Part shown: positions 21,249 to 32,009 of the stretch, piece by piece
How the letters are laid out: each line of letters starts with the position of its first letter
How positions within the stretch are numbered: position 1 is the stretch's first letter
Assembly: GCA_015680685.1 (NCBI GenBank)
Contig: MNCI01015499.1
Location: 262,045 to 326,044, forward strand
Length of the DNA: 64,000 nt
Direction of reading: 5' to 3'
From: Gnetum montanum
Taxonomy: Eukaryota; Streptophyta; Gnetopsida; Gnetales; Gnetaceae
Made by a program: the position numbers and the translations under genes
The notes under the pieces: generated by a model
What the model was told of the DNA's origin: nothing
Database searches by the model: none
The model's input: the letters and a program-made list of their open reading frames with translations, nothing else

Positions 21249-23065
21249 ATGTCTTCTTCTTTTCACAGATGCGAAGATGTCAAATCACTAGCCCCACAAG
21301 AGTGCAAAGTGGTATATACCCATCTCGATGAGTATGTGCTAGATTTCACCTTCATTTTACATTAGGATGAACAACTGTAATGGCATCATATGGAGGGTAA
21401 CATCGTCTTGTCCCCTAATCGATTTGTACCTGGGATGCTACTTAAAACTCTTAAGAAGTTGGGCATTCTAGATTTTCATGAAGAATACGTTGTGGATGGT
21501 TATGACACTCAGGATTATCATCCCACTAAAACACAACATAGGTGAGATTGAAACTAGGAGAAGCACTATGAGTTTACAAAGGGAAAACACTTTAGTAATC
21601 CCTTGTTCCTACTAAACCAAGACGACAATGAGGATCCTCCTCCTAAAGGTTCTCAACATGAAGATTCTTCACCCCCTGTTATTGGTAATGAGGGTGCAAC
21701 CCTGAACCTAGGATCCACTATTCATAAACTAGGTTCAAGAAAAAGTGATAGCTAAGGTAGGGACTTAGACAAGCATCACAATAGCAAGGGATCTAAGGAT
21801 GAGCAAAAAAGTGGTAGGAGACATTGTGGTGATGGTGGCAGTCCACCTTCCTCTTTGTCCTCTTCATCCAATTAGGAACATTCCTCTTCATCTTCTAGTT
21901 CTCATAGAAGCCATTGTCAAAATAATCACAATGAAGGTGATCAACGAGACAACAATGGCCATAAAGGCCACTAGAACTAAAGGGGTGGTCAAAATCATCA
22001 TTAGCATCATCAACGTAGTGATGATGATGAACCTCTATTAATGACTCGAAGCATGCTCAACATTGCAAAGGTAGTTAGAATTCCAACTAGGCATATGAAA
22101 GATAGTAGGATCAAGCACTTAGACATGAATAATATCCCAAGGCTTGAGGGGGATAAAACTCTGATTCATAGACGCATCTACAAGCTTTCCATGATGCCTG
22201 TGCCTTACAGAATATAGAAAATGAATGGTAGAAACTCAAGCTCTTCCCTAGGACACTCATCAAGGAAGCTAAAAGCTAGTATTGGTCCTTGGAATCGGAA
22301 TACATTTGCTAATGGAGTACCATGCTAGAGCTATTTAATGAAAAATACTAGATGTACTCCAGAGTGTCTAATTTAAGAAGGTAAATCCAAGGCTGGAAAC
22401 AAGGAACATATGAACCCTTGGATGCCACCATGGGTAGATACTATTCACTTTTACATCGATGCCCTAGCCATGGTTATTCTTAGAGGGAACAACTTTGCCG
22501 CATCATAAATGGGATTAGAGTAGAAACTAGAAGAACTCTTGGGGTATATGCCAAAGGAAGATTGTCTGAACTAAGAGCTCATCAGATTCAAAGGCTGATT
22601 GAGCAGGTAGCAAAAGAAGAAGGTTAGTTGCAAAAAAGAGAAAGTGCAATAGAGTATAATAAGGATCCTTCCATCAGAAAACGAGAGGTCCAATTTTGTG
22701 ATGAAGAGGAGTCACTACTTGATGAAGTAGTGAACAGGAAAACCTTGCCTGTCCAAAAATCTGTTTATGATATTTCGGCAAAGGTTGATAATTTATGGGA
22801 CCCTTTGAATAAAAAATTTCAAACTTCTATGAATATTGCTAAAGAATCCAAAGAACAAAATAGTGATCATAACCAGAGGAGGCAAAAAGAAGCTGAACGT
22901 GCCTACCAAAGAGGTAAGGACAAAGCTACTACCGTAGAGGAAATTGTGGAGACCGACTCTGATGATGAAATTGATTGTGACATTTGTCAATATGAACATC
23001 CAAAGGGTTGTTTCCCTATGGTGTCACACTTACAAGAGTTTTGGATGTATGCATTGAATCCTTAA
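21249..23065 (+). pseudogene. gag of element C (degraded)
   Basis: From ATG 21249 the frame gives VVYTHLDEYVLDFTFILH, a stop, DEQL, a stop, then MEGNIVLSPN, matching the N-terminal domain of the element A gag. Near 22045-22150 it has MLNIAKVVRIPTRHMKDS and NNIPRLEG, the gag core, with stops and frameshifts. The final open stretch (22628-23065) contains QFCDEEESLLDEVVNRKTLP and a CDICQYEHPKGC segment resembling a degenerate Cys/His motif. A Ser/His-rich linker is present out of frame near 21800-22040. The gene is non-functional. Confidence 0.8.
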
Positions 23066-23309
23066 CTAGCACGTAGGCAAGCGCCTAGATGATTGCCTTA
23101 TCCTCAAGGTAATCCAAGACTATTCCACTAGCAACAACAAGCTTACTACCTAAGTGGAGCTCCTTCACAACCTTATGAATAATACCAATAATAGTCCAAT
23201 AATAGTACTAACCACAATTATGGGAAATGTCAACACCAAGGCAGCAATACCCTTATAAGCAACTAGATCCATATGGGTACTATGTTCAACAACTCGTCTC
23301 TCCAAGAAG
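23066..23309 (+). other. Gln-rich linker of element C polyprotein (remnant)
   Basis: Plus-strand translation is rich in Gln, Pro and Tyr (for example PYPQGNPRLFH, QQQAYY, QQYPYKQLDPYGYY) with stops. This probably links gag and protease. Confidence 0.5.
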
Positions 23310-25145
23310 TTCTGTAAGTCATACTTCATTTCAAAATCATTATTACCCTTTAGACTACCACCAAACACATTCACCATCTGATTGAGGGGAGAACCCATAT
23401 CCATAACATCCTCTGCAGTTGTTTGCATGCACACCTTTACCTTCAACCTATTTACCTCCCGCTCTATCCATGCAAGGTGAGATTCCTTCACATCCACAAC
23501 AACAAAATGCTATGAGGGCTATACATTTACAATCAACTTTCAAGCTAAGTGGTTTAGACAATCGATCCAAAAAAGACCCTTCTTTTAACCCAGTAGTTCT
23601 CTCCAACCCTCACAACCTAGTGCAGTTGATCATCTTGCATCTCCAATATCCTCATCCTTTGCATTAAATACCTTTGAATGCCCTTCAAACCAAATGCCAT
23701 CATGGATTTACATTATGATGCTAACTCATGCTATTTTCAACTAGATCAAGGTTGGCAATCTTCCCATGAAAAGATCTAACCCATGAAGTTCACTCATTTA
23801 CTTGCAAATCACTACATGAGCCATGTAAGGCTCTTTTTGACTCTGATTCTAGAGTTAATCTCATCTCCTATGATATGTACAGGGCTTAGAACCTACCACC
23901 TCTCAAGAAGAGCAACATCCATCTAGAATTAGCAGATTAGTCAATTATTATTCCTATGGGATTAGTAGAGAACATTGTGACCATAGTTTGTGGGTGATCC
24001 TATCCTACTAATTTTCTAATGATCAAGGTTAAAAATTGCAAAAGTAACTTCCCCATAATTATGGAAAGAGCTTGGTTAAGCACAATCAACACATGTATGG
24101 ACATAAGGGATCTCTCCTTGAAAATATCCAAAGAAAATGAATTGGACAAGATAGAGAAGAAGCGCATTTCATGCATCACGTACAATGATAATGGGTGCAA
24201 TTGCATGCAAAAGATTTGGTCCATCAGAAGTACATACATTAAAGCATGTAATCAGTGTGCACAAAAAATCAATGTTCAAAGGTGTCTGTATGCAATAGCC
24301 ACTAAACACAAGGGCACCTAATGGCTAATAGTTGACTTAGATGGTAGCACATTATGCATGGAACCAACTGAGAGCCTAACACATGCTTATGTTGAAGGCA
24401 TCGATAAACTTGAATAAGTTCATACCCAACTATCTCATGAAGATGATGATACCCTAATAACTTATAGTTTATCCCCTAATAACTTGGGGAGAGTTGGAAA
24501 TCCCTAATAACTTCAAGTAGGATCCCCTAGAGCTAAAAAATTTACCTACCAACATGGAAGATGCATTTTTAAACAATGGTAAGCTAGTCATAATCAATGC
24601 CAAACTTACTCCTAAATAAATAAAAAAAGCTATTAAAGGTGGTTAACAAATGGCCAACAGCTTTTTCTTAGTCATATCTTGAGCTAACAGGGATTGATCT
24701 AAGGATATGCCAGCGTTGCATTTACACTGACCCAGCCATGAAGCCTAGATGGTAGCTGCAAAGGCGGTTGAACCCCAAATTGAAGTATATCATCATGGAG
24801 GAAATTGAACAACTCCTCAAGGCAGGGTTCATTTATCTAATCATGGATAGTGAGTGGGTTAGCCCACTTGTAATTATGCTAAAGAAAGGTGGCAAGAGGT
24901 GGGTTTGCATTGACTTTAGGTTGTTGAATATGGCAATGTTCAAAGATCATTTTTCATTGCCATTTGTGGATCAAGTGTTGGACACCATATTTGGACATTG
25001 CTATTATATCTTCTTAGTTATCACCAAATCCAAATTGTGCTAGAAGATCAGGCTAAGACAACATTCACGAGTCCTTGGGGAAGTTTTGCATATTGTAAGA
25101 TGTCATTCAATCTATGTAATGCCCCTGCAACATTTCAATGCCTGG
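23310..25145 (+). pseudogene. Element C protease and N-terminal reverse transcriptase
   Basis: The protease region has a degraded active site (ALFDSDSRVNLIS; Athila proteins usually show a CDLGAS-like motif) and the downstream ERAWLSTI segment (usually GRPFL). The RT N-terminus (24768 onward) has EEIEQLLKAGFI, WVSPLVI..KKGGKRWVCIDFR, FSLPFVDQVLDT. Compared with 15890-17719, a 17-bp deletion near 25016 removes the DGYNGY motif, and a 29-bp insertion sits near 24455. The frame is cut at CCTGG (25141-25145) by element B and resumes at 43387. Confidence 0.85.
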
Positions 25146-26421
25146 TGAAACACCACAAAATTTTGAGCTTAGTACTTTTTCCAAAAAGAATCAAGCTAAG
25201 TCACGATGCTCCTTAGCATGGCTAAAGCTTGAGAACCCCACAAACAGCTTCAAGCAGAGTCGAACTCAACGAGGAGACGTTCCTTGGGACCCGTTGACGA
25301 CCACGACAACATCTGCTATCAAATCTGGCAACTTCGAAGCTTAAAATACTTAGTTTACACTAAGTATGTATTCTCAGCGTATACGCCCGATGTTCATTGC
25401 GTATACGCCTAGCGCATACGCCCCAGATTGCATCTGCAGCGTATACGCCCAATGTAGAAGCCCTGCGTACATGCCTCACAAGTACGATCAGCCTGTACAA
25501 CTGATGCATACGCCCGGCATGTAATCCTCGAAGATGGAAACAGCACTGCAGAGCAAGATTTGGTACAAGGCAGCAACTCACACGAGCAGAGCGTCCACAG
25601 CGTATACACCCAGCATACACAGCGTATACGCTCAGTATCCACAACGTATACGCCCAGCGTATACGCCCGCCTGATACAATGTATACGCTCAGCGTATACG
25701 CCCGCCTGATGTAGCGTATATGCCCAGCAAATGTAACATGTTGTACACTTGTAAATTTTATTCTTTTGCACCCAGTCAACGCGCCGTGTGTCACCCAACC
25801 CGAGTCTAACGTCAAAACTTGTATAAAAATTCCAATTTTTCATTAGATCGGGGAGAGGGACAAATTTTGAGCAAACCAGAGAGAAAAACAAAGACGCTAA
25901 GAACCAGAGCAGAGAACCTTGTACGCTGGACAACCCTGTACGCTAAGCATACAGCCTCTATGCTGTGCCTACAGTTTGAACTAGCCAACAGTCATCCCTG
26001 CATCCATCGGGGCTATTCGTCTGCCTTGTGTGAAAGCCACAAATGCGTTAGACCGGTGCATTGTAACTCTCACTTTGCAATAATATTGCTACATTTTCTT
26101 CCTGAAATCAGTTACAGTTTTGTATCAATTGTTGCATGTTTATTGTTTACACTATTTTATGTTTACGCTCCATTTACATCAGTTTCGTCGTTTACGCCTC
26201 GTTTTACATTAGTTACACTGTTTACGTATAACCTAGCGTATAGCACTTCGGTGTACGTTCAGGGAAATCCTTGCCTAATCTGCGTGCGGACCACTCAAGG
26301 TACTCTGCCTTCGTTCATTTCAACTTGCCCTCAAGCGAAGGTAGGGTCTTCTGTGCATGTCCGGTGATCCCCCCGGTTTCTGTTTCCTTCCAGTCGGAGA
26401 CCGACGATTTCGGACGGTACA
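25146..26421 (+). mobile_element. 5' LTR of element B (1276 bp)
   Basis: It starts TGAAACACCACAAAATTTTG and ends GGACGGTACA. U3 carries a dense GCGTATACGC array (25376-25737), then a TATA box TATAAAAAT at 25822-25830. The R/U5 part has many GTTTACG motifs. It is followed by GAA and the primer-binding site. The minus-strand open frames of 151 and 174 codons here are by-products of the array. Confidence 0.92.
25376..25737. repeat. GCGTATACGC palindrome array in B U3
   Basis: About a dozen exact or near copies of AGCGTATACGCCC occur in 360 bp, in two clusters (25376-25460 and 25590-25735). The core GCGTATACGC is its own reverse complement. The array ends about 85 bp before the TATA box. The 3' LTR holds the same array at 42348-42695. 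Confidence 0.9.
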
Positions 26422-26425
26422 GAAT

Positions 26426-26443
26426 TTGGCGCTAGAAGGAGGG
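26426..26443 (+). other. Primer-binding site of element B
   Basis: TTGGCGCTAGAAGGAGGG begins four bases after the LTR end. Element E has TCTGGCACTAGAAGAAGGG at the same place. The cognate tRNA was not identified. Confidence 0.75.
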
Positions 26444-26464
26444 CCTCTGCCTAAAACTTACTGT

Positions 26465-27095
26465 GCCTCAGAGCTCTCAGCGTCTACGCTGTTGAGTATA
26501 CGCCAACCTTATTTGCAAACCTCTCAGCGTCTACGCTGCTCAGTCTAAAACTTAATGTCTGCATACGCCCCAATGTCTACGCCGTCGAGGGTCTACACTG
26601 CTAAGCTCACGCCAACTGTCTATAAATTCCCAGCGTCTACGCTGCTAACCATACGTCAACTCTGTTTGCAAACTCCCCAGCGTCTATGCTGCTAAATATA
26701 TGCTGTCCGCTATACGCTGTAGACCTTGTCTACGCTATACGCTGACGCTGCACACTTTATGCTGTAGACTTTGCCTACGCTATATGTAAGACTCTGTCTG
26801 CGCTACCGCTAAGTTTACGCTGAACACCCTACGCCGTAAACTCGTTTACGCTGTCGTCCGTATATGCTACGCTTTGTATGCTGTAAACCCTATTTACGTT
26901 GTACACTGACACTGTCTATGCTGCTTAGCGTATACGTTGTACGCTTTACGCTGGGGATTCTCTACGTTGACACTATAGGCTGTATACCTATACGCTGTCT
27001 ACGTTGTCATTATACGTTAGTCGTTGAAGCCTATACGCTGAGACCTAGTCTATACGTTGTGCGTCACGAACGTAGGTTTACGCTGCACTAAGTAC
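26465..27095 (+). repeat. TCTACGCTG-rich leader array of element B
   Basis: Around 25-30 occurrences of (T)CTACGCTG, TATACGCTG and TTTACGCTG fill the leader between the primer-binding site and gag. They keep one orientation, unlike the palindromic U3 form. A related array lies at 35690-36690. Confidence 0.85.
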
Positions 27096-27198
27096 TCTAA
27101 TTTCATACCCCTTCACGGTGTCATATTCTCAACTGTTCATCATGAACATCGCAAACACCACTACTACAACCAACTAGGTCACAGACCTTGTAGGAACC

Positions 27199-29849
27199 AT
27201 GGTTGTTCAACAGCCCGTGGCACAACCCACAATGGGGCCCCGTCGGTCTCTTAGATTGCAAGGGAGGAACCCATCATATAACATCATAACTCAAGACCAG
27301 TACAACTTCATATGCATGAAAATACAAGCCAGCCTAGCCGTAGACCGAGTTGAAATGGAAGTCAAGAGGCAATACGAACTTTTCTATAGGGGAGGACAAG
27401 AGTTCATTCCTTCCCCGTACGACATCATCCATCTTCCAGAGCCTTACTCTGAGCTCATCACACAACTCCTCCTGCAAAGGAGCCAGTCTCTAGATTAGCC
27501 TATAGTAAATCCTCAATCGGAAGAGGAGGATGAGTTCGTAGCTCAATTCGAGCATGAAGACTCATACCACACCCTTAGCCCACAAACTTATATAAACCCG
27601 TTGTTTCACCCATTCACGGGCGAAACTACGTCCCTCCAGCCATCTGGAATCATGCAAGCGCATGTGCCTCAACAAGACGCAGCCGTTCTCATCCCCATTT
27701 CTCCAGCAAATGATGTTCAAGTCAACACGCTTCCCCTCGTAATTCCTCCCACGGCCACGACACCCCCGTTCTTACAAATGCAACCCCCTCAAAACAATGT
27801 AGGAGTGACCTTCCCACCCCGCGTGATCGGGATGCCGCATGTGATACCGGCATCTACGTTTGCCCATTATATCCCTCGGGTCCAAACTCACGGAGCCCCT
27901 TTTACTGCTGTAACTCAACAAGTTCAGGGGATTCCTACACAAAACATGACCGGGCAATGGGTAGCGATTGGTGCTCAACCACATCAACCCCCTCACTACA
28001 ACATGCCACCTCACACAATTCCACTGGTCAATATCCCTCAAGGATAACCACAGCAACAACAACCCCTGCTCACAAGATGCCGCCCCTGATACCACCCGCT
28101 ATAAATATTCCACAAGTACAACTGCCAACTACACAACTTTCAGCCTTCCAACCTACTATTCAATAATCCAATCTGCACACTGTACCACATCCCCAACCTG
28201 CCATCTCACCTAGTGCTCAAGACGAGGCTGATGCTAAGAAACTAATGCAGGAACTAACTGACAAGGTCAAACGCCTCAAGACGGTCGTCGACGGAGAGTT
28301 AAAGGTAGTGGACTTTTACCATGATGATCCCATCAGCTCTTCCATTCTGCCCCTAACCTTACCCAAAGGTGTATCATTGTTAACGCTAACTAAATATAAC
28401 GGGGAGACCGACCCCAATGCTTACCTTATAACATTTAGACTAGAATGCGCATTACTTCAGGCATGGCCACACGCCATTTTGCGAGTGTTCCCTATGTCTC
28501 TCGCAGGGAGAGCACTTGATTGGTATCGGGCCTTGCCAAGAAACTCAATATTTTCTCTAGAGGAGTTGTTACATCAATTCGTTACCAGGTTCAAGTATAA
28601 CTTGAAACCTGAAGCGACACTTGACAGTCTTATACAGGTCAAACAAGCACCTCTCGAACCCGTACAAAAATTTATCCAAAGGTGGAGTGCTGCTCTCAAT
28701 GAGCTCCATGAGTTGATCCCACAGACGTATCTGCTCACCATTCTTAAAGGGTCTGTCAACAACTTTTTCAAATCCAAGTTATATTACCTCAATGTGCGTA
28801 ACCTCAATCAAGCCTTTGTACAGATAAAAAACATAGAGGAGGCGACCCAAAATAGCCACGATCCTGCGTATTTAGCCTTTAAGAATCAACACAGTAAAAA
28901 AGGTAAAGAAAAGGCTAAAACAACTATAGCAACGTTGGCAGAAACACAGCAAGCAAATATGGGACAACAAAGCAAACCACCTGTTGCCCCTACTAATTAC
29001 ACTAAACCCACTCCTGCGACCGCACCAGAGTCATCCTCATAACAGAACCCAACACCAAACCGTACAAGAAACTTAGAGAGAAAAGAACCCTCCCAATACA
29101 CACCACTACCTATGAAACCATCGTAGTTATTTGACCAACTCCTGAAGGCTGGGTTAATGAAACACAAATAGTTATCCCCTGCTACTATCCAGAGACATGA
29201 TCGGTTCTATCAATTGGTTCAGAACCCAAGCCTAGCAACACCGGATGAGCCCCTAGTACCAAAAGGTTTTAGAATGGATCGCTTCTGCGACTATCACCAA
29301 CGTAATGGGCATGGCACGGATTATTGTTTCACCTTGAAACAAGACATACAACGAATGATCGACGGAGGTCAAATCACTTTTGATGAGGCCAACTTGGTCC
29401 AACCGCAAAAGCAGGCCATGGGTGTGTATAAATATTCGCTAAATACCAAAGAGGCGCCGTACGTGATTAATACAATCTACCTCGATAACGAACCTGAAAC
29501 ACATAGCATTAACAGCATCCACTTTGACCATGATCAGCAAACGCCTAACAAGCCATTTGTAGTGCGTATTCCTCCCACTGCATCAACATCCGCACCTCAG
29601 TCATCATATTCACCGCAGTAGCCTTATGTCGTCCGAGTATCCCCTGCCGTGGTAACTTCTAACACCCCGACCCGCGAAAAAGCATACGTGGTGCGCGTAC
29701 CTCTCGCCATCACTACCTCAAACTCACCAACCCCTGTTACTCGGCCTGCCCCTTACGTAGTCCGAGTGCCACCCATGGTCGTAATAGCGGAGGTACAACC
29801 TCCTGCTAGGCCAACTCCATACGTCGTTAGGACACCCCGAATGTCCTAG
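27199..29849 (+). pseudogene. gag of element B, with zinc-knuckle-like motif and PYVVRVPP repeats
   Basis: The N-terminal part (GPRRSLRLQGRNPSYNI, QDQYNFICMKIQASLAVDR) is followed by a Pro/Gln-rich region, a frameshift near 28047, and a gag core at 28245-29042 (LTLTKYNGETDPNAYLITF, SLAGRALDWYRALP, LEELLHQFVTRFKYN, QVKQAPLEPVQKFIQRW, LLTILKGSVNNFF), typical of the retrotransposon gag family. After a TAA the same frame continues to FCDYHQRNGHGTDYC, a zinc-knuckle-like motif, then LKQDIQRMIDGG. Several repeats of a PYVVRVPP-like octapeptide at 29550-29840 follow. Stops at 27496, 28045, 29040, 29124, 29169 and 29620 make it a pseudogene. Gag would package the element RNA. Confidence 0.85.
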
Positions 29850-30135
29850 TGATCACCAATCCTCTACTTCCCAGACGCAAAATAAACTAAGACCCTATGT
29901 CATCAAGGTGCCTAGCCAGTCTGGCACTCAACTGCATACGACTGTCTGACCGCAACCCCGCCCGACTCTATATGTGGTACAAGTCCCAAAGTAACCTGAG
30001 GCCTCAAAACCAACCGCGCCCCCATGCCACACACAAGAATGCTTAGCGAATAAGCTCACATGCGAACGCTTGGAGAAAGAGCGTTAACAGCTAGCTGTAG
30101 GACCTCCTAAACCTACTCCGCTAAACGCAATACCC

Positions 30136-31341
30136 ATGACGCCACCTAACGATCAACCAAACACAGGCCATGAGGGTGAATCATCTAGAAAACATGATAC
30201 GTCTAAAACAACGACTCTGGGCAAAAACGACAAACCAACGATGCAGGAAATAAAACTGTTAAGCCCAATGGACCAAGTCACCGTCAATAAACATACGCCC
30301 AACAGTAGAGACCTAGCAACAGCCCTAACACAAGTCACGCAAGCACTTAAGCAAAAGAATATTTCACTGAGCTTATATGACCTAGTTTTAACATCCCAAA
30401 CACATCGCGAAGCTTTGTTGCGCATGTTAACATCTATCCTAGTATGCGAGGACTTGCCTCCAGATGAACCTTTGATTCATGCGGTAATGTACTCGCCCCA
30501 AGGGTCAATTTCCAAACCATTAAGTTTCCACAACGATAACATCAATGTGGATAAGAAAACAGGGGAGATAACAACAACCCCTATGTTCATAACAATACAA
30601 GTAAACCAATTCAAGATACATAGGGTCCATGTGGATGATGGAGCTGCCACAAATGTAGTACCATATCCCATCGTCGAACAACTGGGGCTTACAGAGTTAA
30701 TCAGACCAACTACCACCACATGCTTAAAATAATTCAGTAGGTCGCGCGTGATAGTTAAAGGCACCGTGACCTTAGACTTCATAGTAGGGGACCAATTCCC
30801 CACATCCGCCGACTTTGTAGTAATCGATGAGATGCTAGGGTTTAACCTAATCTTGGGAAGGCCTTGGCTGGCCCAACTGAAAGCAGTCTCTTCCCCTATA
30901 CACCAAGAGATCCACCTGCCGTACGAAGGTGGCGAAATTGTTATACACAGGGAGGCTGCTACACCCATCATCTCATCGTACATAGACATAGACCAAGGCT
31001 CAGAGGTTAAGCTCGAAGAGCCTAGACAACATGACATAAATGAACAACAACTGGTAGGCGATAATCTTTTAAACATAGAAGAAAACCCACCCAAAACAGA
31101 AATACCCGGGCCTGATATTGTACATACGAAACCTGACTTAGAAACCACAACTGACATAGAAACCGTGATACATGCAGAAGCGCAAGAAAACACTAACGTG
31201 GAAACAATTCCATCAGATGTCCCTTGGGCTGAATTACCATTCAACGTGATCAGCGAAGGGGACGCTGAATATAAAATCATACCTGCTAACTCTACTCCCA
31301 ACGTTAAAATGAGCAAAATCAAAAAATTACTAAACCAATAA
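30136..31341 (+). pseudogene. Aspartic protease of element B
   Basis: After an N-terminal hydrophilic segment, the frame has VHVDDGAATNVVPYPIVEQL, the aspartic protease active-site region (DDGA in place of the usual DSGA/DTGA), then a TAA at 30730, GDQFPTSADFVVIDEMLGFN and ILGRPWLAQL, the second conserved retropepsin motif. It would cleave the Gag-Pol polyprotein. The reading frame differs from that of gag (a frameshift lies between 29849 and 30136). E has a close relative at 50910-51284 with the same DDGA, so this variant is shared by the two elements and is not a copy-specific mutation. Confidence 0.85.
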
Positions 31342-31354
31342 ATAACAAAAACGC

Positions 31355-31655
31355 CATGGTCCGAAATGATGTTAAACTACAACTAGTCTGGGATGACGTT
31401 AAACTATCATGTCCGCAACGACATAAAACTAGCCACGATCAGAAATGGTTGGTCAACTGAGAAGTCCACCTATGTCATTTGAAACGTCCCTTGCTTACGC
31501 TGGGGCCCGAAATGGCCTTAAACTACGCATGTGGCCCTAAATGGCCTTAAACTAGTGCAAATCTGGCCCGAAATGGCCTTAAACTAGTGCGAATCTAGCT
31601 CGAAATGGCTTTAAACTAGTGCGAATCCGGCCCGAAATGGCCTTAAACTAGATCA
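31355..31655. repeat. Repeat block 1 (GGCCCGAAATGGCCTTAAACT)
   Basis: About nine units of 25-40 bp follow the protease stop. The last five share GCCCGAAATGGCCTTAAACTA; the first ones are looser (ATGATGTTAAACTAC, ATGACGTTAAACTAT). The common core is ATGRCNNTAAACT. Confidence 0.85.
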
Positions 31656-32009
31656 TCCACTTATACTTTGTTTTCCTCTCCAATTCTATCTCATTGTTCG
31701 AATTTATGCTTGCATTGCCATGTTGTCAATAACAATTTTCGTGATTATCTTTCGTTTATCATTATACTCCGACTTATAATTACATCCACGCATTACACTT
31801 AAACCACGAAAACAAACCAAAACATTTTACATTGTCGTGTCATGTTTACAATTAAACTCAAAATGAATGAAATTTTTTTTTATATATATACATATAATGA
31901 TGTACAATTACAAGGGTCAACTGATTTTATTCATCTGTTCAAGACAACTCAAATCATTCAATTTACAATTCACGTATAAGTCTGAGTCAGAACAATTTCA
32001 AAATAAAAA
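31656..32009. other. AT-rich spacer between repeat block 1 and the antisense gene
   Basis: Low-complexity sequence with no coding signal. On the minus strand it is the 3' flank of the antisense gene and could hold its terminator or poly(A) signal, which I could not place. Confidence 0.4.

Noticed and set aside
25376-25737. CRISPR-like array of regularly spaced repeats
   Set aside because: Units are palindromic, irregularly spaced and without unique spacers of even size; the genome is plant nuclear and the array is inside an LTR.
25360-25933. Minus-strand frames of 151 and 174 codons in the 5' LTR of B, and similar ones at 42333-42775
   Set aside because: They consist of repeated AYTLxVY/RIRxxYTL peptides generated by the GCGTATACGC array. 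They occur in both LTRs because the LTRs are copies.
30477-31322. 281-codon minus-strand frame
   Set aside because: It is a shadow of the B protease on the opposite strand, with no motif of its own. It also lies beyond the stop of the real antisense gene.
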